A DNA stretch of 64,000 nt, from contig CANUEZ040000199.1 of the NCBI GenBank assembly GCA_948099385.1, positions 3,668,001 to 3,732,000 of the forward strand, written 5' to 3'. The DNA comes from Fasciola hepatica (lineage: Eukaryota > Platyhelminthes > Trematoda > Plagiorchiida > Fasciolidae). The notes under the pieces were generated by a model. The model worked only from the letters and a program-made list of their open reading frames with translations, did not search any database and was not told the origin of the DNA. Shown here piece after piece: positions 10,612-22,680 of this stretch (within the stretch, counting starts at the first letter, position 1; the number at the start of each line of letters is the position of its first letter). A program made the position numbers and the translations under genes.

Positions 10612-11732
10612 ATCGCCACAAATATTTATTATGTACAATCGCAGGTGAATCTTTAGTCTAAGTGCATCCCGCTCCACATGCGAGGTTTTAGGATTTCATG
10701 AAGTGTGGACACGATTAGGATCGTCGAGCTTAAACTGTAGTGCTTTCAAACCAGATGTTATGATAGGTTTCATGACCGTTGGTACGTCGTGTTGATTTCA
10801 TTCGCCGATTTCTTCAGACCTGCGATCACATACTTGAGCGACACTACCTCACCGAAATCTGCAGGCCTCATTCCGCCAAAATATGCATCGGGATTCGGCC
10901 ACTGCTTCCAGAGGCAGGCTTGTAGATAGACCAGTTCTGGACAAGCTCCAAGTCTAGAGCAATGACTGAACGAAGTTCATGCGAGACGAGGTACGCGCCT
11001 AGTAGGTCTCACAAAACATCCCACGCCGATCTACGATAAACAGGAGGAAGTATAATATGCAGCCATCATCCCGAGCAGTTTTCTAGAAGGGAAAACTAAC
11101 GGACTTGAGTATTCTGCATCCACGCTTTTCCCACTTGGCGAAATCCGTGCCATCTCAACTAGTCCTATCCGCCCGTCTTCAGTCTGGATGGTCACGAAAT
11201 ATTCTTCCGATGTTCAATTCATTCAAGGCCAATACACTCCGCCTTGGTTACTAGACTACGTTGCCAAAGGTGATTAGTTTTGAACTCTCCGAGACAGTAA
11301 ATTTTACCGAAGTCAAGTCGGAGCAATATACATACCTTATTGGTCTGTTGCCTCCAAGTGACAAAGAATTATTAATTTGTTGAGTATCCTAGAATGCAGT
11401 TTCCCTATTGCCGATGCACGTCAAGACGGGTGTCGTGGCTTTGTGCAATCTGTGAAGTACCATCAGGGTGAGATGGTCGAAAAAAATGTTATGTAAAATT
11501 TTCCTCAGCCAATGCCAAAGCCATTCAAAAGCGCACAAGACTTGATACTCTTGTAGCCGTGGCTGTGGTGACTTAGGCTACCAAATTATTTCCTTGGTCA
11601 AGATCACGAGTCTTGAACGTATTCTGCTTCAGCCTCGATGAAATTCATCATAGAATACGTTATTTGTAATACGGTTGAAAAAGACAAATTTGTGGATTTT
11701 TTATTCCTCGTTTCAGTTACAAATAGTCCCAG

Positions 11733-11843
11733 GCTGAAGGTGGTCATGTACCCGAAAATTCGGTGGTAGCCGCGATCGCGAGTGACGGTGAGCCGGTGAA
11801 CATTGCCCGAGTTGAAGTGGAAGGTGAAAAGTTAGTCGGAAAG
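11733..11843 (+). CDS. DM9-domain protein, second repeat exon
   Basis: The 37 codons read 'AEGGHVPENSVVAAIASDG' and then 'EPVNIARVEVEGEKLVGK', the first half of a second DM9 repeat. The pattern is G-G-x-V-P-x-x-A/S-V, D-G-E, V/I-x-R and E-G-x-x-x-x-G-K. The exon ends at AAG|GTAAGC, a good donor in phase 0. An in-frame TAG at 11724-11726 forces the exon to begin after it. The usable acceptors (AG at 11725-11726 or 11731-11732) both give phase 0, whereas exon 1 ends in phase 2. Either a micro-exon of 3n+1 nt is missing from my reading, or a frameshift has made a pseudogene. I did not find the exon for the remaining 'Y-x-x-Y-G-G-x-E' half downstream. Confidence 0.65.
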
Positions 11844-11849
11844 GTAAGC

Positions 11850-13155
11850 AACTGTCCCCGTCGCTGCTCAGTTAAATGCGACCTCCTAAATATTCCACAT
11901 GATGCTATGGACAAGATTCGAGCACAAGTCACATAAATTGACGAAAAGTGAGGAATGAGCATATCGAGGCGTATTCATTCCCCCCCCCCTTTCAAGTAAA
12001 AAAATTGCTCCTACTAGTTGAACGTTTCGTAAAACATGTCGATGCACATCACCAGTTCGATTCACTTATTTAACCCTGCAGTCTTTTGCTTTGGTGCACC
12101 ATAGCCATTGATCTGGTATTCTGATCCGGATCGAAGAGCTGCAGAGTTTCGATTTCACAGAGGAAACTGGCCAAAACACTCGTGTAATGGGCTCATTGTC
12201 ACCATTTTCAAACTCGCATAGACAGAATATCCCCCACCGCCGTGGTAGCACGTTGTTTGATTTGGTAGAGAGGTCGAAAATGATGCTTTTTCTCTGAGTT
12301 GTTTTGTTTGACGAGTAGAAACCCAAAGGCAACCAATCAATGACAAATTTTGGACCACAGACGGACGAGACGGGCGAAGGAACCCAAACACTCACCACAT
12401 CACTGTTGAATTCACTGTGGCCGGCTTAGCCCAATTAGGAATTCTAAAATTTCTGACCGCAAGTCATGTATGCACCACTACCAATGAATTTGTCGGTTGA
12501 TAAATCCATGGGGCTGCATAATTTGAGCAGATTATCCATTTTCAAAATGTCCAAAGTCCTGTAGCGGTTTCGCAGCTCGTAGCCGGTAGAACGCTGGCCG
12601 TGTGAAAACTTCAGTGGCGTCCGTCCGTGTGCCTGAATCCCTCAGTAGCTGATTTTCACTTCACGTGCTTCATATTCATCATGACAAAGTTGATCGATTC
12701 AGCTCTTTTAAATGATGACGATTGTGGAATATTGATGTGTGTATGTAAGAATACAGTAGTCCCCTCCAGGATGGCAGTTGCCCTGGTTGCGATAGCCTCT
12801 CTGTAAAGCACCCTTTACCTAAGCAACCACATTTCCCCTGTAGAAAACACCCAAACATGCAAAAAAACCTCGGCACTAAACAATAAATCATTTCACTGGG
12901 GATTTACACACAGCAACCATATTTAGGAATTTCGTTTACCGAACAAAATTGGTCACACAGTTTTGTCTAGCTATAAGAGAACAGTTGTCTGACTCTCTAA
13001 TACACCTGACGCACTGGGACCTTAAGTGGTTGTCCATTACAAATAAAAACTTGCGGTTGTGGGCTAGTCCAAGTAGTACTGTGGGCTGTTGAGGATACAA
13101 AGTATGCTTTTTGTACTGCATGCATGCGCAATCATGGAATGAAAAAAGTAAGAAT
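11850..13155. other. No gene recognised
   Basis: I looked for the last DM9 exon here and did not find it. A C-run (11982-11991) and short overlapping frames are all that is visible. Confidence 0.35.
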
Positions 13156-13159
13156 CATC

Positions 13160-14445
13160 ATACTACTTTAGGATTGATGTGAAAAACGAGTTGATTTGTG
13201 AAATTATCACGGAATTGTAAAGCTAAAAGTTTAATTTAAGAATCGAACACAATGATTGGTTGTCCCATCGGAAAATTACATTTCATTGGTCAGCTAGCCA
13301 CGAGCCTATCTGACCAACGATTGGCCGTTGTGACCACCTGCCTTCCCACGTCCATCTCGTGCTAAAATGGCACACATCTCAGTCGTGCGATTTCTCGAGC
13401 GCCCACGGACGGACATCAATCGGGTACATCAGTGGGGTCATACGATCTGAGCTGGGGAATCAAACTTTCCTCAACAAATCAATGGAAACGACGGCACATT
13501 GCATTAGACACCTTTGGACTAACGAGAACATTTCGACTATCCCATAGACGGAGTTATAAAACTGGTTTCCGAGTAACATAAGCATTCGGTTCACAAACAC
13601 GATGTTGAGATGGAAATATATAAACCACTTCACCAGCTTGGTACTCCACGGTGACGGATAACAGTTGGTTAGATTTTTATTTCTCATCCTGAAAGGTGAT
13701 TTCCTACGAAGCGTGTTTAATATATGTATACACGTAAAGAACATATGCAAACATGTTGAGTTCCTGTTGTCATTGAAATATAGCATCTATGCTCCACATA
13801 TACATGTATCCTGAGAATCAACAAGGAATGACATACCCAACTAAACGTAACCCTTAGAATCTCACGTCAAAATCTGAAAATCGTTGTATCATTCACGTGA
13901 AGAGGCTTATTTTGAGCTTCTATTTAGTGTTTTCCATTGGAAAAATTGAAAATCTTCTATGTTCATTTCCCCGAGTGAAATCTGCAAAAAACCGAATACC
14001 CAGTGTAAGGCTTTTTTGAGCAATGCGTAGGAATTTTGCACGACTCCCGAAAGCAAAAATATATCGATTGGTAGCTTCTTTGCTAGTGGATTGTTGAATG
14101 AGCAACTTCACAAATATATACAAACCTCAAATATACGGTCACAAAAACTCAAAACGAGAGCCAATTTCACGGCGTGAGAAAGCGAGCACGTGGGTCACAC
14201 AGGTTCAGCGAGTTATGATAAAATAGTGCCCTGGACGTGAATAAACAAAGGTCGGTGCACAAATTTATGGGAGGGGGGGGATAAAATACACAAATTATAT
14301 ATACATTATATATATATATATATATCATCAAGTATTCGCACGAAGCCAGGGTATTGTGGTGTTCTAGGAAGATTTTCCACAACAATTTGTTGCACGCAGC
14401 AAGTCGAAATCGGTAGAATATTTGGGGGAATATGTTGATGTACTT
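13160..14445 (+). repeat. Left arm of a long inverted repeat
   Basis: From about 13190 to 14445 this 1.26-kb arm is a near-perfect reverse complement of 18949-19596 joined to 22960-23566. It includes matching minus-strand frames at 13460-13786 and 13920-14123. The outer ~390 bp also resemble the left end of the TIR element at 4231. The homology seems to reach TACTACTTTAGGATTGATG at about 13160, which fits a transposon terminus. The arm includes a (TA)n run (14302-14325) and a G-run (14271-14280), both mirrored in the other arm. Confidence 0.85.
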
Positions 14446-17040
14446 GATAAGCTTTGATGGTAGACATTAGTCCGCTGCCATTCAGCTCTGTACAACTCTA
14501 AGTCTAAGAGTCTGGTTACGGTATGTCCTCAATAGTGCTATGGATCTTCGAGGCTGTGCTCATGAACAAGCGTGTCTTTGAAAACCTCAACGGGATTCCA
14601 GCTTAAAGACAATTGATTATAATCATTGATGTTTAGATTGTTAACATTCAAGTCAATTAGTGGAGCTGAAATTGTTACGAAATATTTGACTGTTACGGTT
14701 TCTTAGTGCATTTAATTTGAGTTTAGAAAAACGGTGATTAAACGCATGCGGTATTTTTTCTCATATTTTAGACACTGAGTATTCCTCATTCAGTCGGTCA
14801 GTACTGAAATGAGCCACATATTGCATATTGTTTTCAACGGCCATTAATATGAAATTTATGCAAGTTGGTACTGGTAAATACGATGAACGGACATGACGCA
14901 ATAACCACCGTGTTTCTCTAAAATGAGAGACCAGTATTGTGGTATTTTTTAATCTATAAATGCACTTGAGCTTGTTTTGGTGGATGTCTTTCATTTTTGA
15001 AGATTGAATTCTGAAAAGACGGAACAAATTCTAATGTTCGCATGTAAAAGGAAATGACTCCAGTTAGAAACCCGTCTTTAGTAATAATAGTTTTAATAAT
15101 TTTCTCACTGTATTCAGTTAAATGTAATCATTTCGTCCTCTTCTGTGATTTCGTCTTAAGGTATGAAACCCAGAACTTCAGGCTGTTTTGCTTGCAAATT
15201 TATTTCTCAGAGAACCACTGACCGTAATCTCTCGGACTCAGCAACAGAACTTTCCTTAAGTCATCGCATTTTGTCCAAGTATCCCACTCACAGTCCATGT
15301 GGAATGCAAATGTTGTTGCATGGTGAATTATTTGTTTGTTGTTGAAGGGTGTGAGGGCGAAAGATGTATTTTTGCTGCTTTCTTGACTGATGGCAAATTG
15401 AGTTCTCAATAATAGGGAGTCCGGAAAAATTGGGCCGTAATATATAAACTCCAGGTAGATGGCCGTTAAGAAGAGCAAGCAAAAAGGAAACACCTTTGTA
15501 GTGAGCGGACTGTTAGTAGCCATATTGTTATTTGATTAATATGAGTGTAGGGTCGTGTTGATACAGTAACTGAGCCTGTTCCTCACGGAGTTTTTGTTAC
15601 CTGAATTTCGCAGTTCGAAGTCGTTCGATCCCCTTCGGAGAATCACTGATCCTTGCATATTAGACCCTGCAGCATCTTGTTTCTCTTAGTAATGACCAAT
15701 CGAATGAAGGATACTCAGTGTCTGAAAAATGAGAACAATCTACCTCATGTTTTTAAGGACAAAATTATATATTGCAGTAAGATTCGTAACAATTGCACAT
15801 TTTGTAACGAATTCAGCTCCAGTAGCTGAAGTTAGGTTTAAAAATCCCAATATTTTCGACCACACTTAGTTGTTTTGATATTGAAACCTTGACTGATATT
15901 TTAAATACATGCATGCGCATACGTACAGTGCAAACAGTATACCTCACAGCCTCAGCGACCCATTGTACTATTAGGGAACACAGGTAGACGATGAATATAT
16001 CTTTAGTCTCGCTAGCAGGAGAGAATGGACATAATAAATAGTGGAACAGGCGGCCAGGCTGTGTTGGTCTTCAAGAATACCGACTAATCATTCTTCGGTT
16101 CTGGAGAGAACCATTATGTCGTTTTTCGGTCCAGATCCACACTGTTTCCCGGTACAGCCTGTGGCCGTTGCTAGACCCCCGTCCAGCACCGTGGCGACAA
16201 GGAAAATAATGGAATCTCCATATTGATGCATCGACCATAGTTTTCGAAAGACATGGTGATAATTTTTTTCTTCTGGTGTGATCCACGCACGAAGCAAATT
16301 ACGATGGATCAAGGCTACCACGACCATGTATGATCAGCCAATCACCGCTTTACAACAAGAGTGGCACAGACATGGCTGCATCAACGCACCCGATTAAGTG
16401 CCCCAAAGACAGCCACGGACGTGTACCAGTGTTCATTCACCGGGTTAACGACGAACATTCGTTACCGTGGTGCTTGTATGCGGCATGAGATGGAAACATT
16501 CTAGTTGCATTCATCCTGGTGCGACGCTCTTCTCAATTCGTTATCCCGGGAGGACCATTGTGTCGCTTCCTAATCGTCACCTACACATCATTTTCCGCAC
16601 CGTTTCGGAAATAGGACAAAATTATGCGGAACTGCCACCCGATTGACGGTTTGAGATTTCCTCCTAACTCGTCTGGAGACCGACGAACCAATCACACCTA
16701 CACATTTCGCGTAGGTGGCCACACCGTGCACTCGTCGTCTGCGCATCGCACCATAATGTGCGTCTACAATTGCGCACGTGCACTCGACATTTTCACGACC
16801 AAGGCTAAGAAGCTTAGTAACCATCGAGACCAAACCAGGTGACCGAGAAGTGAACAATAACAAGACCAGCAGACAGAGGCAAGCCTTTCAGTTGGCATTA
16901 GGTATCTCAAGTGGGCGAAGTCAAAGTCGTGAGAATAATTCCTAATTTCACCAGTTAGGCTTGGTTTGAGTCTTTGAGCGCAAAGTTCATCACAATTTCT
17001 GATGATTTTGCGGAATGAAATTTCTTTTGACCGATCTCCT
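14446..17040. other. Left part of the loop between inverted arms
   Basis: This is single-copy as far as I can see. A short stretch (14453-14560) resembles the sequence following the tRNA-like element at 9784. The only protein-like frame is the minus-strand membrane protein candidate at 15200-15523. Confidence 0.4.
15200..15523 (-). CDS. Hypothetical type II membrane protein or first exon
   Basis: An ATG-initiated frame of 107 codons begins with a short polar segment ('MATNSPLTTK'). One strongly hydrophobic segment follows, residues 11-31 ('VFPFCLLFLTAIYLEFIYYG'). The remainder is soluble and contains Trp and Cys (residues 77-85, 'CEWDTWTKC') and a basic/hydrophobic tail ('LRKVLLLSPRDYGQWF'). 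Such an N-terminal anchor plus lumenal domain is the architecture of Golgi type II enzymes, but I recognise no catalytic motif. It could be the first exon of a larger gene, with a possible donor near 15218. A second frame overlaps it (15288-15482), and chance openness is not excluded. Confidence 0.25.
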   Translation of the reverse strand: MATNSPLTTKVFPFCLLFLTAIYLEFIYYGPIFPDSLLLRTQFAISQESSKNTSFALTPFNNKQIIHHATTFAFHMDCEWDTWTKCDDLRKVLLLSPRDYGQWFSEK

Positions 17041-17044
17041 TCAG

Positions 17045-17833
17045 CTGAATTTGTAATAGTGCCGTCGTGTATGCCTCCGTGCTATCCCCGTGCATTGGTT
17101 CAGGAAGAAACATCCATTGGCTTGCAATTCTGTCTTGATACAGATGTTGATAACCTCTCCGATAATAATGAATCACGTACACCACACGCTTCTCCTGTGT
17201 TCACTTGGCACCTAGTGCCGTTCAGCCAACGATCCCGTCCACGTTAGTTGAGTAGATTCACCAAGGAACTTTAGGTCCCTGAACAAACGTTTCAGCGCAG
17301 CTGGCTTTATGACAATGCACTCAGACTTTCCGGTGCATGAAACTATTCCAAGAACTGGGTTCACCCGGCTCTCCCGAGTACTATCTCACCGCCGTCTGTG
17401 TCGTAGTCTGCGCACCCTCATGCACACGCATGCATCACCAGCATCCACCAGAATTCATCCTATCCCATTAGCTAGACGAAGGTCATATTCATCATCTACT
17501 TATGAAAAGCATTCCGTGCAGAAACACGAATTCCTCACCCGTCAATATGCCTCCCTTAATGGATCTCTGACAACTGTTGTTTCATGGTCCTCTTTTATCT
17601 ACTTGTCCCTCCCTAGCTGTGCCGGTCTTTCTACCACAACCCTCAACGCAACCTGTCACCCCTGTTGGATTGTGGATTAGACTGATTCCATCATTTTTCT
17701 ATATTCAAGTTGATGGAGTACACCGGAAATTCCTTGATGATACTGGCGTAATCGACCGATCAAATTTGTTGGACTTTGTGGATCACCCGCATTTCGTCAA
17801 GTTCCTTTTAGGCATGATGAGAAATGCCTCTGG
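17045..17833 (+). CDS. Candidate host gene, three exons, function unknown
   Basis: Three open blocks in different frames can be joined with consistent phases. Exon A is 17045-17242 (acceptor CCTTCAG, donor CCAC|GTTAGT, phase 1). Exon B is 17301-17540 (acceptor CGCAG, donor ACCC|GTCAAT, phase 1). Exon C is 17617-17833 (acceptor after a pyrimidine tract TCCCTCCCTAG, possible donor TCTGG|GTAAAT). The introns would be 58 and 76 nt, a size common in flukes. Exon A is acidic with Ser/Asp-rich parts ('DTDVDNLSDNNESR'). Exon B is Arg/Ser/His-rich. Exon C has a proline-rich start and then 'HRKFLDDTGVIDRSNLLDFV'. I recognise no domain. The GTCAAT donor is weak. The gene lies in the loop of the inverted repeat, so it may be a host gene or cargo of an element. 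Confidence 0.35.
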
Positions 17834-17955
17834 GTAAATCACGTGAAATGGTAATACAAGGTTCAACTGGTTCAGCCTTGTTAGGCATAGATCGTGAATT
17901 GCAAATGGTCATGAAAAGAAATAGACTGGTCAACAAGTTATTCACTGAAGTCTAA
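17824..17955 (+). CDS. Possible terminal coding segment of the same candidate gene
   Basis: In the next frame an ATG-led 43-codon frame ends at TAA. It contains 'MVIQGSTGSALLGIDRELQM' followed by a basic helix-like tail ending 'LVNKLFTEV'. It directly follows the open exon C but in another frame. I could not find a donor/acceptor pair that joins them, so a frameshift is possible. Confidence 0.2.
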   Translation: MPLGKSREMVIQGSTGSALLGIDRELQMVMKRNRLVNKLFTEV

Positions 17956-18948
17956 AAGTAGACTTTACAAAGAGTAATATACGTGGGATAGAAAAAGAGT
18001 GATAGAATGACACCCTGAAGATCTTCTCTCTTTGAAAGTAGTTTAGACGTTGTGACCGTTGCCAGGTGTTAATTATTCGCGACTGATAAAGCAGTCAGAT
18101 AAATGTCTTCCGGTAGACCTCGGGCTACCATGGGAATTTTATTACACAATTGAATGCATCGATAAAGTCTCGACTGAAAGTACTAGTGGTTCTACATATC
18201 CTATGGAATGAAAAACAAAAAGCTGCACGACATATGAAAGCAATAAATGGGACACTCCAGTGACGACAGTCAGGGGGACCGGGACAGTTTTTTTTATCTT
18301 AGAAGACATTCGATGCAGTAAAAGTCTTTGAACAAACAAGCCCAGAGTATTAGATTGCACAATATGTTCCCGGCAGAGAACTGCACTCACACCATGGATG
18401 TCACCCTAGTATAACCCAAGGTATATTCATGGAACAGAAGTTGATAGTGGAAATATGTTAAGGCTGAGAATGAAGTGAGAGCAGATTCAGGTTGCAGCCT
18501 TGGCGAAAACCCGTCTGGACCGTTGATCTTATCAAAATTCACCTTCATTAGTACCCCATATACTTGAAGGTACTATATGTCACTATGTAATCTTCATTGA
18601 AGTTATCATGGAGCCTAGAGTCATTATTCGACAATAATTATCCGTCAGGCCCGCTTATTTGCTTCTCTATCATCCAATTTTCGCGTCCACCGTTCTAGTT
18701 GGCTTTACCACCTACTTCGTGGTATTTGCTCCAATTTGTCTACTAACAAATCTTCAAGTAGTAGTTTCAGACGTTCGACCTCTACAGAATGTATACACAT
18801 TATTTGACCACGCTGTGTCGCAAAGCCTAAACGATAACCAAAAAACAGACCATGACACTTGATGTGGAGAAGCACATAAGATTCCAAAAGTTCCGGTGTG
18901 GCAACGACCCGGACGACAGGGTATGACCGTCTAGCACCAAAGATCGCA
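17956..18948. other. Right part of the loop; no gene recognised
   Basis: Only short frames on both strands, none assignable to a family. Confidence 0.3.
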
Positions 18949-19596
18949 AAGTACGTCAACATCTTCCCCCGAATATTCTACCGATTTCGACTTACTGCGT
19001 GCAACAAATTGTTGTGGAAAATCTTCCTAGAACACCACAATACCCTGGCTTCGTGCGAATACTTGATGATATATATATATATATATATATAATGTATATA
19101 TAATTTGTGTATTTTATCCCCCCCCCTCCCATAAATTTGTGCACCGACCTTTGTTTATTCACGTCCAGGGCACTATTTTATCATAACTCGCTGAACCTGT
19201 GTGACCCACGTGCTCGATTTCTCACGCCGTGAAATTGGCTCTCGTTTTGAGTTTTTGTGACCGTATATTTGAGGTTTGTATATATTTATGAAGTTGCTCA
19301 TTCAACAATCCACTAGCAAAGAAGCTACCAATCGATATATTTTTGCTTTCGGGAGTCGTGCAAAATTCCTACGCATTGCTCAAAAAAGCCTTACACTGGG
19401 TATTCGGTTTTTTGCAGATTTCACTCGGGGAAATGAACATAGAAGATTTTCAATTTTTCCAATGGAAAACACTAAATAGAAGCTCAAAATAAGCCTCTTC
19501 ACGTGAATGATACAACGATTTTCAGATTTTGACGTGAGATTCTAAGGGTTACGTTTAGTTGGGTATGTCATTTCTTGTTGATTCTCAGGATACATG
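18949..19596 (-). repeat. Right arm of the inverted repeat, part 1
   Basis: Reverse-complement match of 13800-14445, including the frame at 19276-19479, which repeats the minus-strand frame at 13920-14123 with only a few differences. It is interrupted at 19596 by a LINE insertion. Confidence 0.85.
19587..19596 (+). repeat. Target-site duplication, left copy
   Basis: AGGATACATG immediately precedes the LINE. The uninterrupted left arm (reverse complement around 13799-13817) has this sequence once, which proves the insertion point. Confidence 0.9.
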
Positions 19597-19769
19597 TTCC
19601 CTCTCTTTTATTCAACCTTTGTCTTCTCTCCCCAACCATCCCTCTTTGCCCCATCTATCCACCCATAATGCTCCCACTAATAACACGATCGATACTCGCA
19701 ACGATTCACGTTCAAATAGTATCGGAAATAATCCTCTGTCTGGTACCTCACATTTTCTAAAGCCTCGTC

Positions 19770-20570
19770 AGTCTCTTAATCTCGGCTCCTTCAACGTGCG
19801 TACGCTCATGCAGTCCGGTCAGCAGGGGTGCCTAGCCCTCACAATAGATTCTCTGAAGATTGATGTCTGCTTCTTAAGCGAAACGCGTATCCAGGATTCG
19901 AGCAGTGTACTTCAACTAACTGCTCCTGGTATCTCATCGAGGTATTTCTGCGCACCTCAGGAGACGAAGCAGCTAGAGCTGTGGGCCAACGTGGTGTAGG
20001 AATAGTCTTGACTGACAAGGCTGAGGCTGCCCTTTTAGACTGGATTCCTGTTAACAGTCGTTTATGTGCTGTGAAACTCCAAGGGTCAGTCGGCGTTCGA
20101 AAGGATAGTTGTGTTAAACACAATTTGCTTGTGATCTCGCTGTACGCCCCAACGGACTGCAGCTCAGACTTGCAGAAAGATGAGTTCTATGATGCCCTCG
20201 CCACTCTCGTTCGCAGGAACAAAGGCTTTGACATTGCAGTTCTAGCTGGTGACTTCAATGCACAAGTTGCCAAGCTTAGTGTGTCAGAAGCCTGTTTAGG
20301 TGGGCGTTGTGCTTTACCTGCTGAGCGTACAGATAACGGGGATAGGCTTCTCCAGTTTTGTGCAGACAATCGATTGTTCTTGTCTAGCACAAATTTCCAA
20401 CACAGCTCACGTCGCACAGCGACATGGCGCTCAAACTCTACAGGTACTTTGAGTCAAATTGATCATATCGCGTGAGCTACCGGTGGCGCAGTTCTGTTCA
20501 GAACTGTAGATCCTACTGGTCCATGTACGTAGAGTCAGACCATGCATTAGTTTTGATGCGATTATCTCTC
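19770..20570 (+). pseudogene. LINE apurinic-type endonuclease domain
   Basis: Three frames together encode the exonuclease-endonuclease-phosphatase domain that nicks target DNA. The motifs appear in the usual order: 'LNLGSFNVRTL' (19780), 'CFLSETRIQ' (19868), 'GVGIVLTDKAEA' (19995), 'ISLYAPTDCSSD' (20135), 'LAGDFNAQV' (20240), 'DNGDRLLQF' (20333), 'QIDHIA' (20456) and 'ESDHALVLMRL' (20530). The frame changes near 19980 and again at 20475 (a TGA followed by a shift). The catalytic E, D/N and H residues are all present in these motifs, so the damage is in the frame rather than the active site. Confidence 0.85.
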
Positions 20571-22680
20571 CAGCTCCATCGTCACCGTCGCAAACCGCAA
20601 ACCCGATTAGCCGTGCAACGTATGTGTGATCCAGAAGTACGCACACGGTATGAGCAGAAGTTAGCACATGAGCTAGGATCTACGAAGAATAGTAATGTAG
20701 ATGAGCATTGGGCTCATATCAAACAGGAGATGCACATGGCAGCAGGTTTTGCCTGTGATCCTAGATCCGTTGTCCTTCAAAGACACTGGATCCCCCAAGA
20801 GTCGCTGAGTATAATGGAGCAAAAGTGTCAGCTTTCGAACCGTAAGGAGATGAATAAGATGCGGAGAAAGCTGCAAAGACAAGTTACGAAAAGCCTCAGG
20901 AATGATCGCGGAAATTGGTGGGTCAAGGTAGCCGAAGAAATGGAAATAGCAGCTGCTTCAGGTAATAGTCAGAGACTGTTCAAACTTATTGGTGACACCG
21001 GTGGACGGCGAACCCAGGTCAGTGAAACAATTTGCGATAGAAATGGAGAACCCATCCATAGCAAAGAGCAAAGGCTTGACCGATGGGCCGAGTACTTCAA
21101 GGAACAGTTTAGCTGGCCGCACGCTAGTGTAGTTACTCCCGTGTCAACAACTGCGACTCCTTGGGTGGTACCACTCTAGCCCCCATCGGAAGTAAAAGTA
21201 GAGTCATGTATTCTATTACTAAGGCGAGGGAAAGCGGCAGGTCCTGACGAACTTCCTCCAGTTCTTTTCAAACTGGGTGGTGAGGCGTTGATAAAATCAC
21301 TTACCGCCTTGATCCGTGACATTTGGAACGCGCAGCGTATTCCGTTATTATGGAGCGAGTCATTGATTGTTCCCATCTTCAAGAAGGGAATACGTAATGA
21401 CTGTAGTAATCATCGTGGGATTAGCTTAATTCCGATAGTCACCAAAGTACTAGCTTCGATTTTGCTGCATCGTCTTACACCGGCTCGCGAGAGGAATGTC
21501 CGCGAGCAGCATGCTGGATTCCGCCCAGGTCGAGGATGTATCGACCAGATTTTTACTCTTTGTCGACTACTTGAAACGCGTCACACGCACCGCCGACCTA
21601 GGCTTGAAAGGCGTTTTCGATTCAGTTGATCGAACATCGGTTTTCAGTGTTCTTCATCGAAAAGGTATGCCCCAGAAGTTCGTGAACCTACTGAGATCAT
21701 TGTATTCTCATACTTCTGGCCGCGTTAGAGTATACGGTGAACTATCCGGTCGGTTCGAAACGACCAGTGGTGTTCGACAGGGATGCCCTTTTTCTCCATT
21801 CCTGTTCAACTTCGTCATGGACGAAATAATGGAGAGGGCGCTGAAAAATCTTCACGATGTAGGCGTCGAACTAGGAAATAGTGAAAAGCTATGTGACCTA
21901 GATTACGCAGATGACGTTGTCTGCTTGTTCGAATGCACGGAACATACTCAGCGTGCACTAGATAGACTCGCAAGAGCTGTAGCTGCATTTGGCATGCGCT
22001 TTGCACCTTCAAAGTGCAAGGTGATGGTACAAGACTGGAAGTCAACAATTCCGGGTTTGATGCTCGATGGGGAGGTGCTGTCAGTTTTCGACCACTTCAC
22101 CTACCTCGGGAGCAGCGTGACGACGGATGGGAGCACAGTAGTAGAGAGGAGTACTTAAATATCCAAGGCTCGAGTGGCGTACGCTGGACTGAAGCACTTG
22201 TGGCTCCGACCTGATATTTCACTGAAGGTGAAAGGTCGTGTATACTGTGCCGCAGTGCGTTCATTTTTATTGTATCGTTGCGAAACTTGGAGTCTGCGTG
22301 CTGAAGATATTCGTCGTCTTGAGGTTTTCGACCATCGATGTTTACGTAGTATCGCTAGGATTGAGTGCAATAGCCGAGTAAGCAATGATGAGGTCATAAA
22401 GCGAGTTTTGGGTACTAATATGCAGAACGTTCTGTCACAGCGTATCCAACTTAGTAGACTTCGTTGGTTGGGACACGTGTTACGTATGGCAAACACACGT
22501 CTACTGTACCGTGTCCTATTCTCCGCCCCTCCTAGAGAGTGGAAGAGACCACGTGGAGGTCAACAGATGACGTGGCAGCGAGGAATGAGAAAATGTACAG
22601 CAAACTTAGGAAGAGTAGGTGCTTCACGTCTTCGTGGTTGGGTCCAAAAGATCCGTCTACCGGTTGGCTGGAGACACTGA
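20570..22680 (+). pseudogene. LINE reverse transcriptase and C-terminal region
   Basis: After a linker (to 21179), the RT fingers begin with 'AAGPDELPPVLFKLG' (21235) and 'LIVPIFKKG' (21366). 'EQHAGFRPGRGCIDQI' (21507) follows, then palm motifs 'FDSVDRTSVFSVL' (21618), 'GVRQGCPFSPFLFNFV' (21770) and the catalytic 'DYADDVVCL' (21901), which is intact. The thumb ('FAPSKCKVMVQDW', about 21998) and a C-terminal segment ('RCLRSIARI', 'RLRWLGHVLRM', 'GGQQMTWQRGM') end at 22680. Breaks occur at about 21180, 21600 and 22158. This is the best preserved copy of the RTE-like family in the window and serves as the reference for the fragments at 0.6, 36.6, 44.3 and 47.7 kb. Confidence 0.9.

Larger units (their letters stand above)
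9488..11732 (+). other. Intron between the two DM9 exons
   Basis: This 2.2-kb intron runs from the GTAAGT donor at 9488 to an acceptor before 11733. It contains a tRNA-like sequence (9784-9856), an (ATT)n microsatellite (10105-10155) and a 55-codon coding-like frame (about 10440-10611). Confidence 0.6.

Noticed and set aside
16588..16863. Overlapping Arg-rich frames on both strands
   Set aside because: Both strands are open over the same span, with no homology and no splice consistency with the 17-kb candidate gene.
19559..19770. ATG at 19559 as the LINE start codon
   Set aside because: It lies in the host arm sequence before the insertion point at 19597, so it cannot be part of the element.
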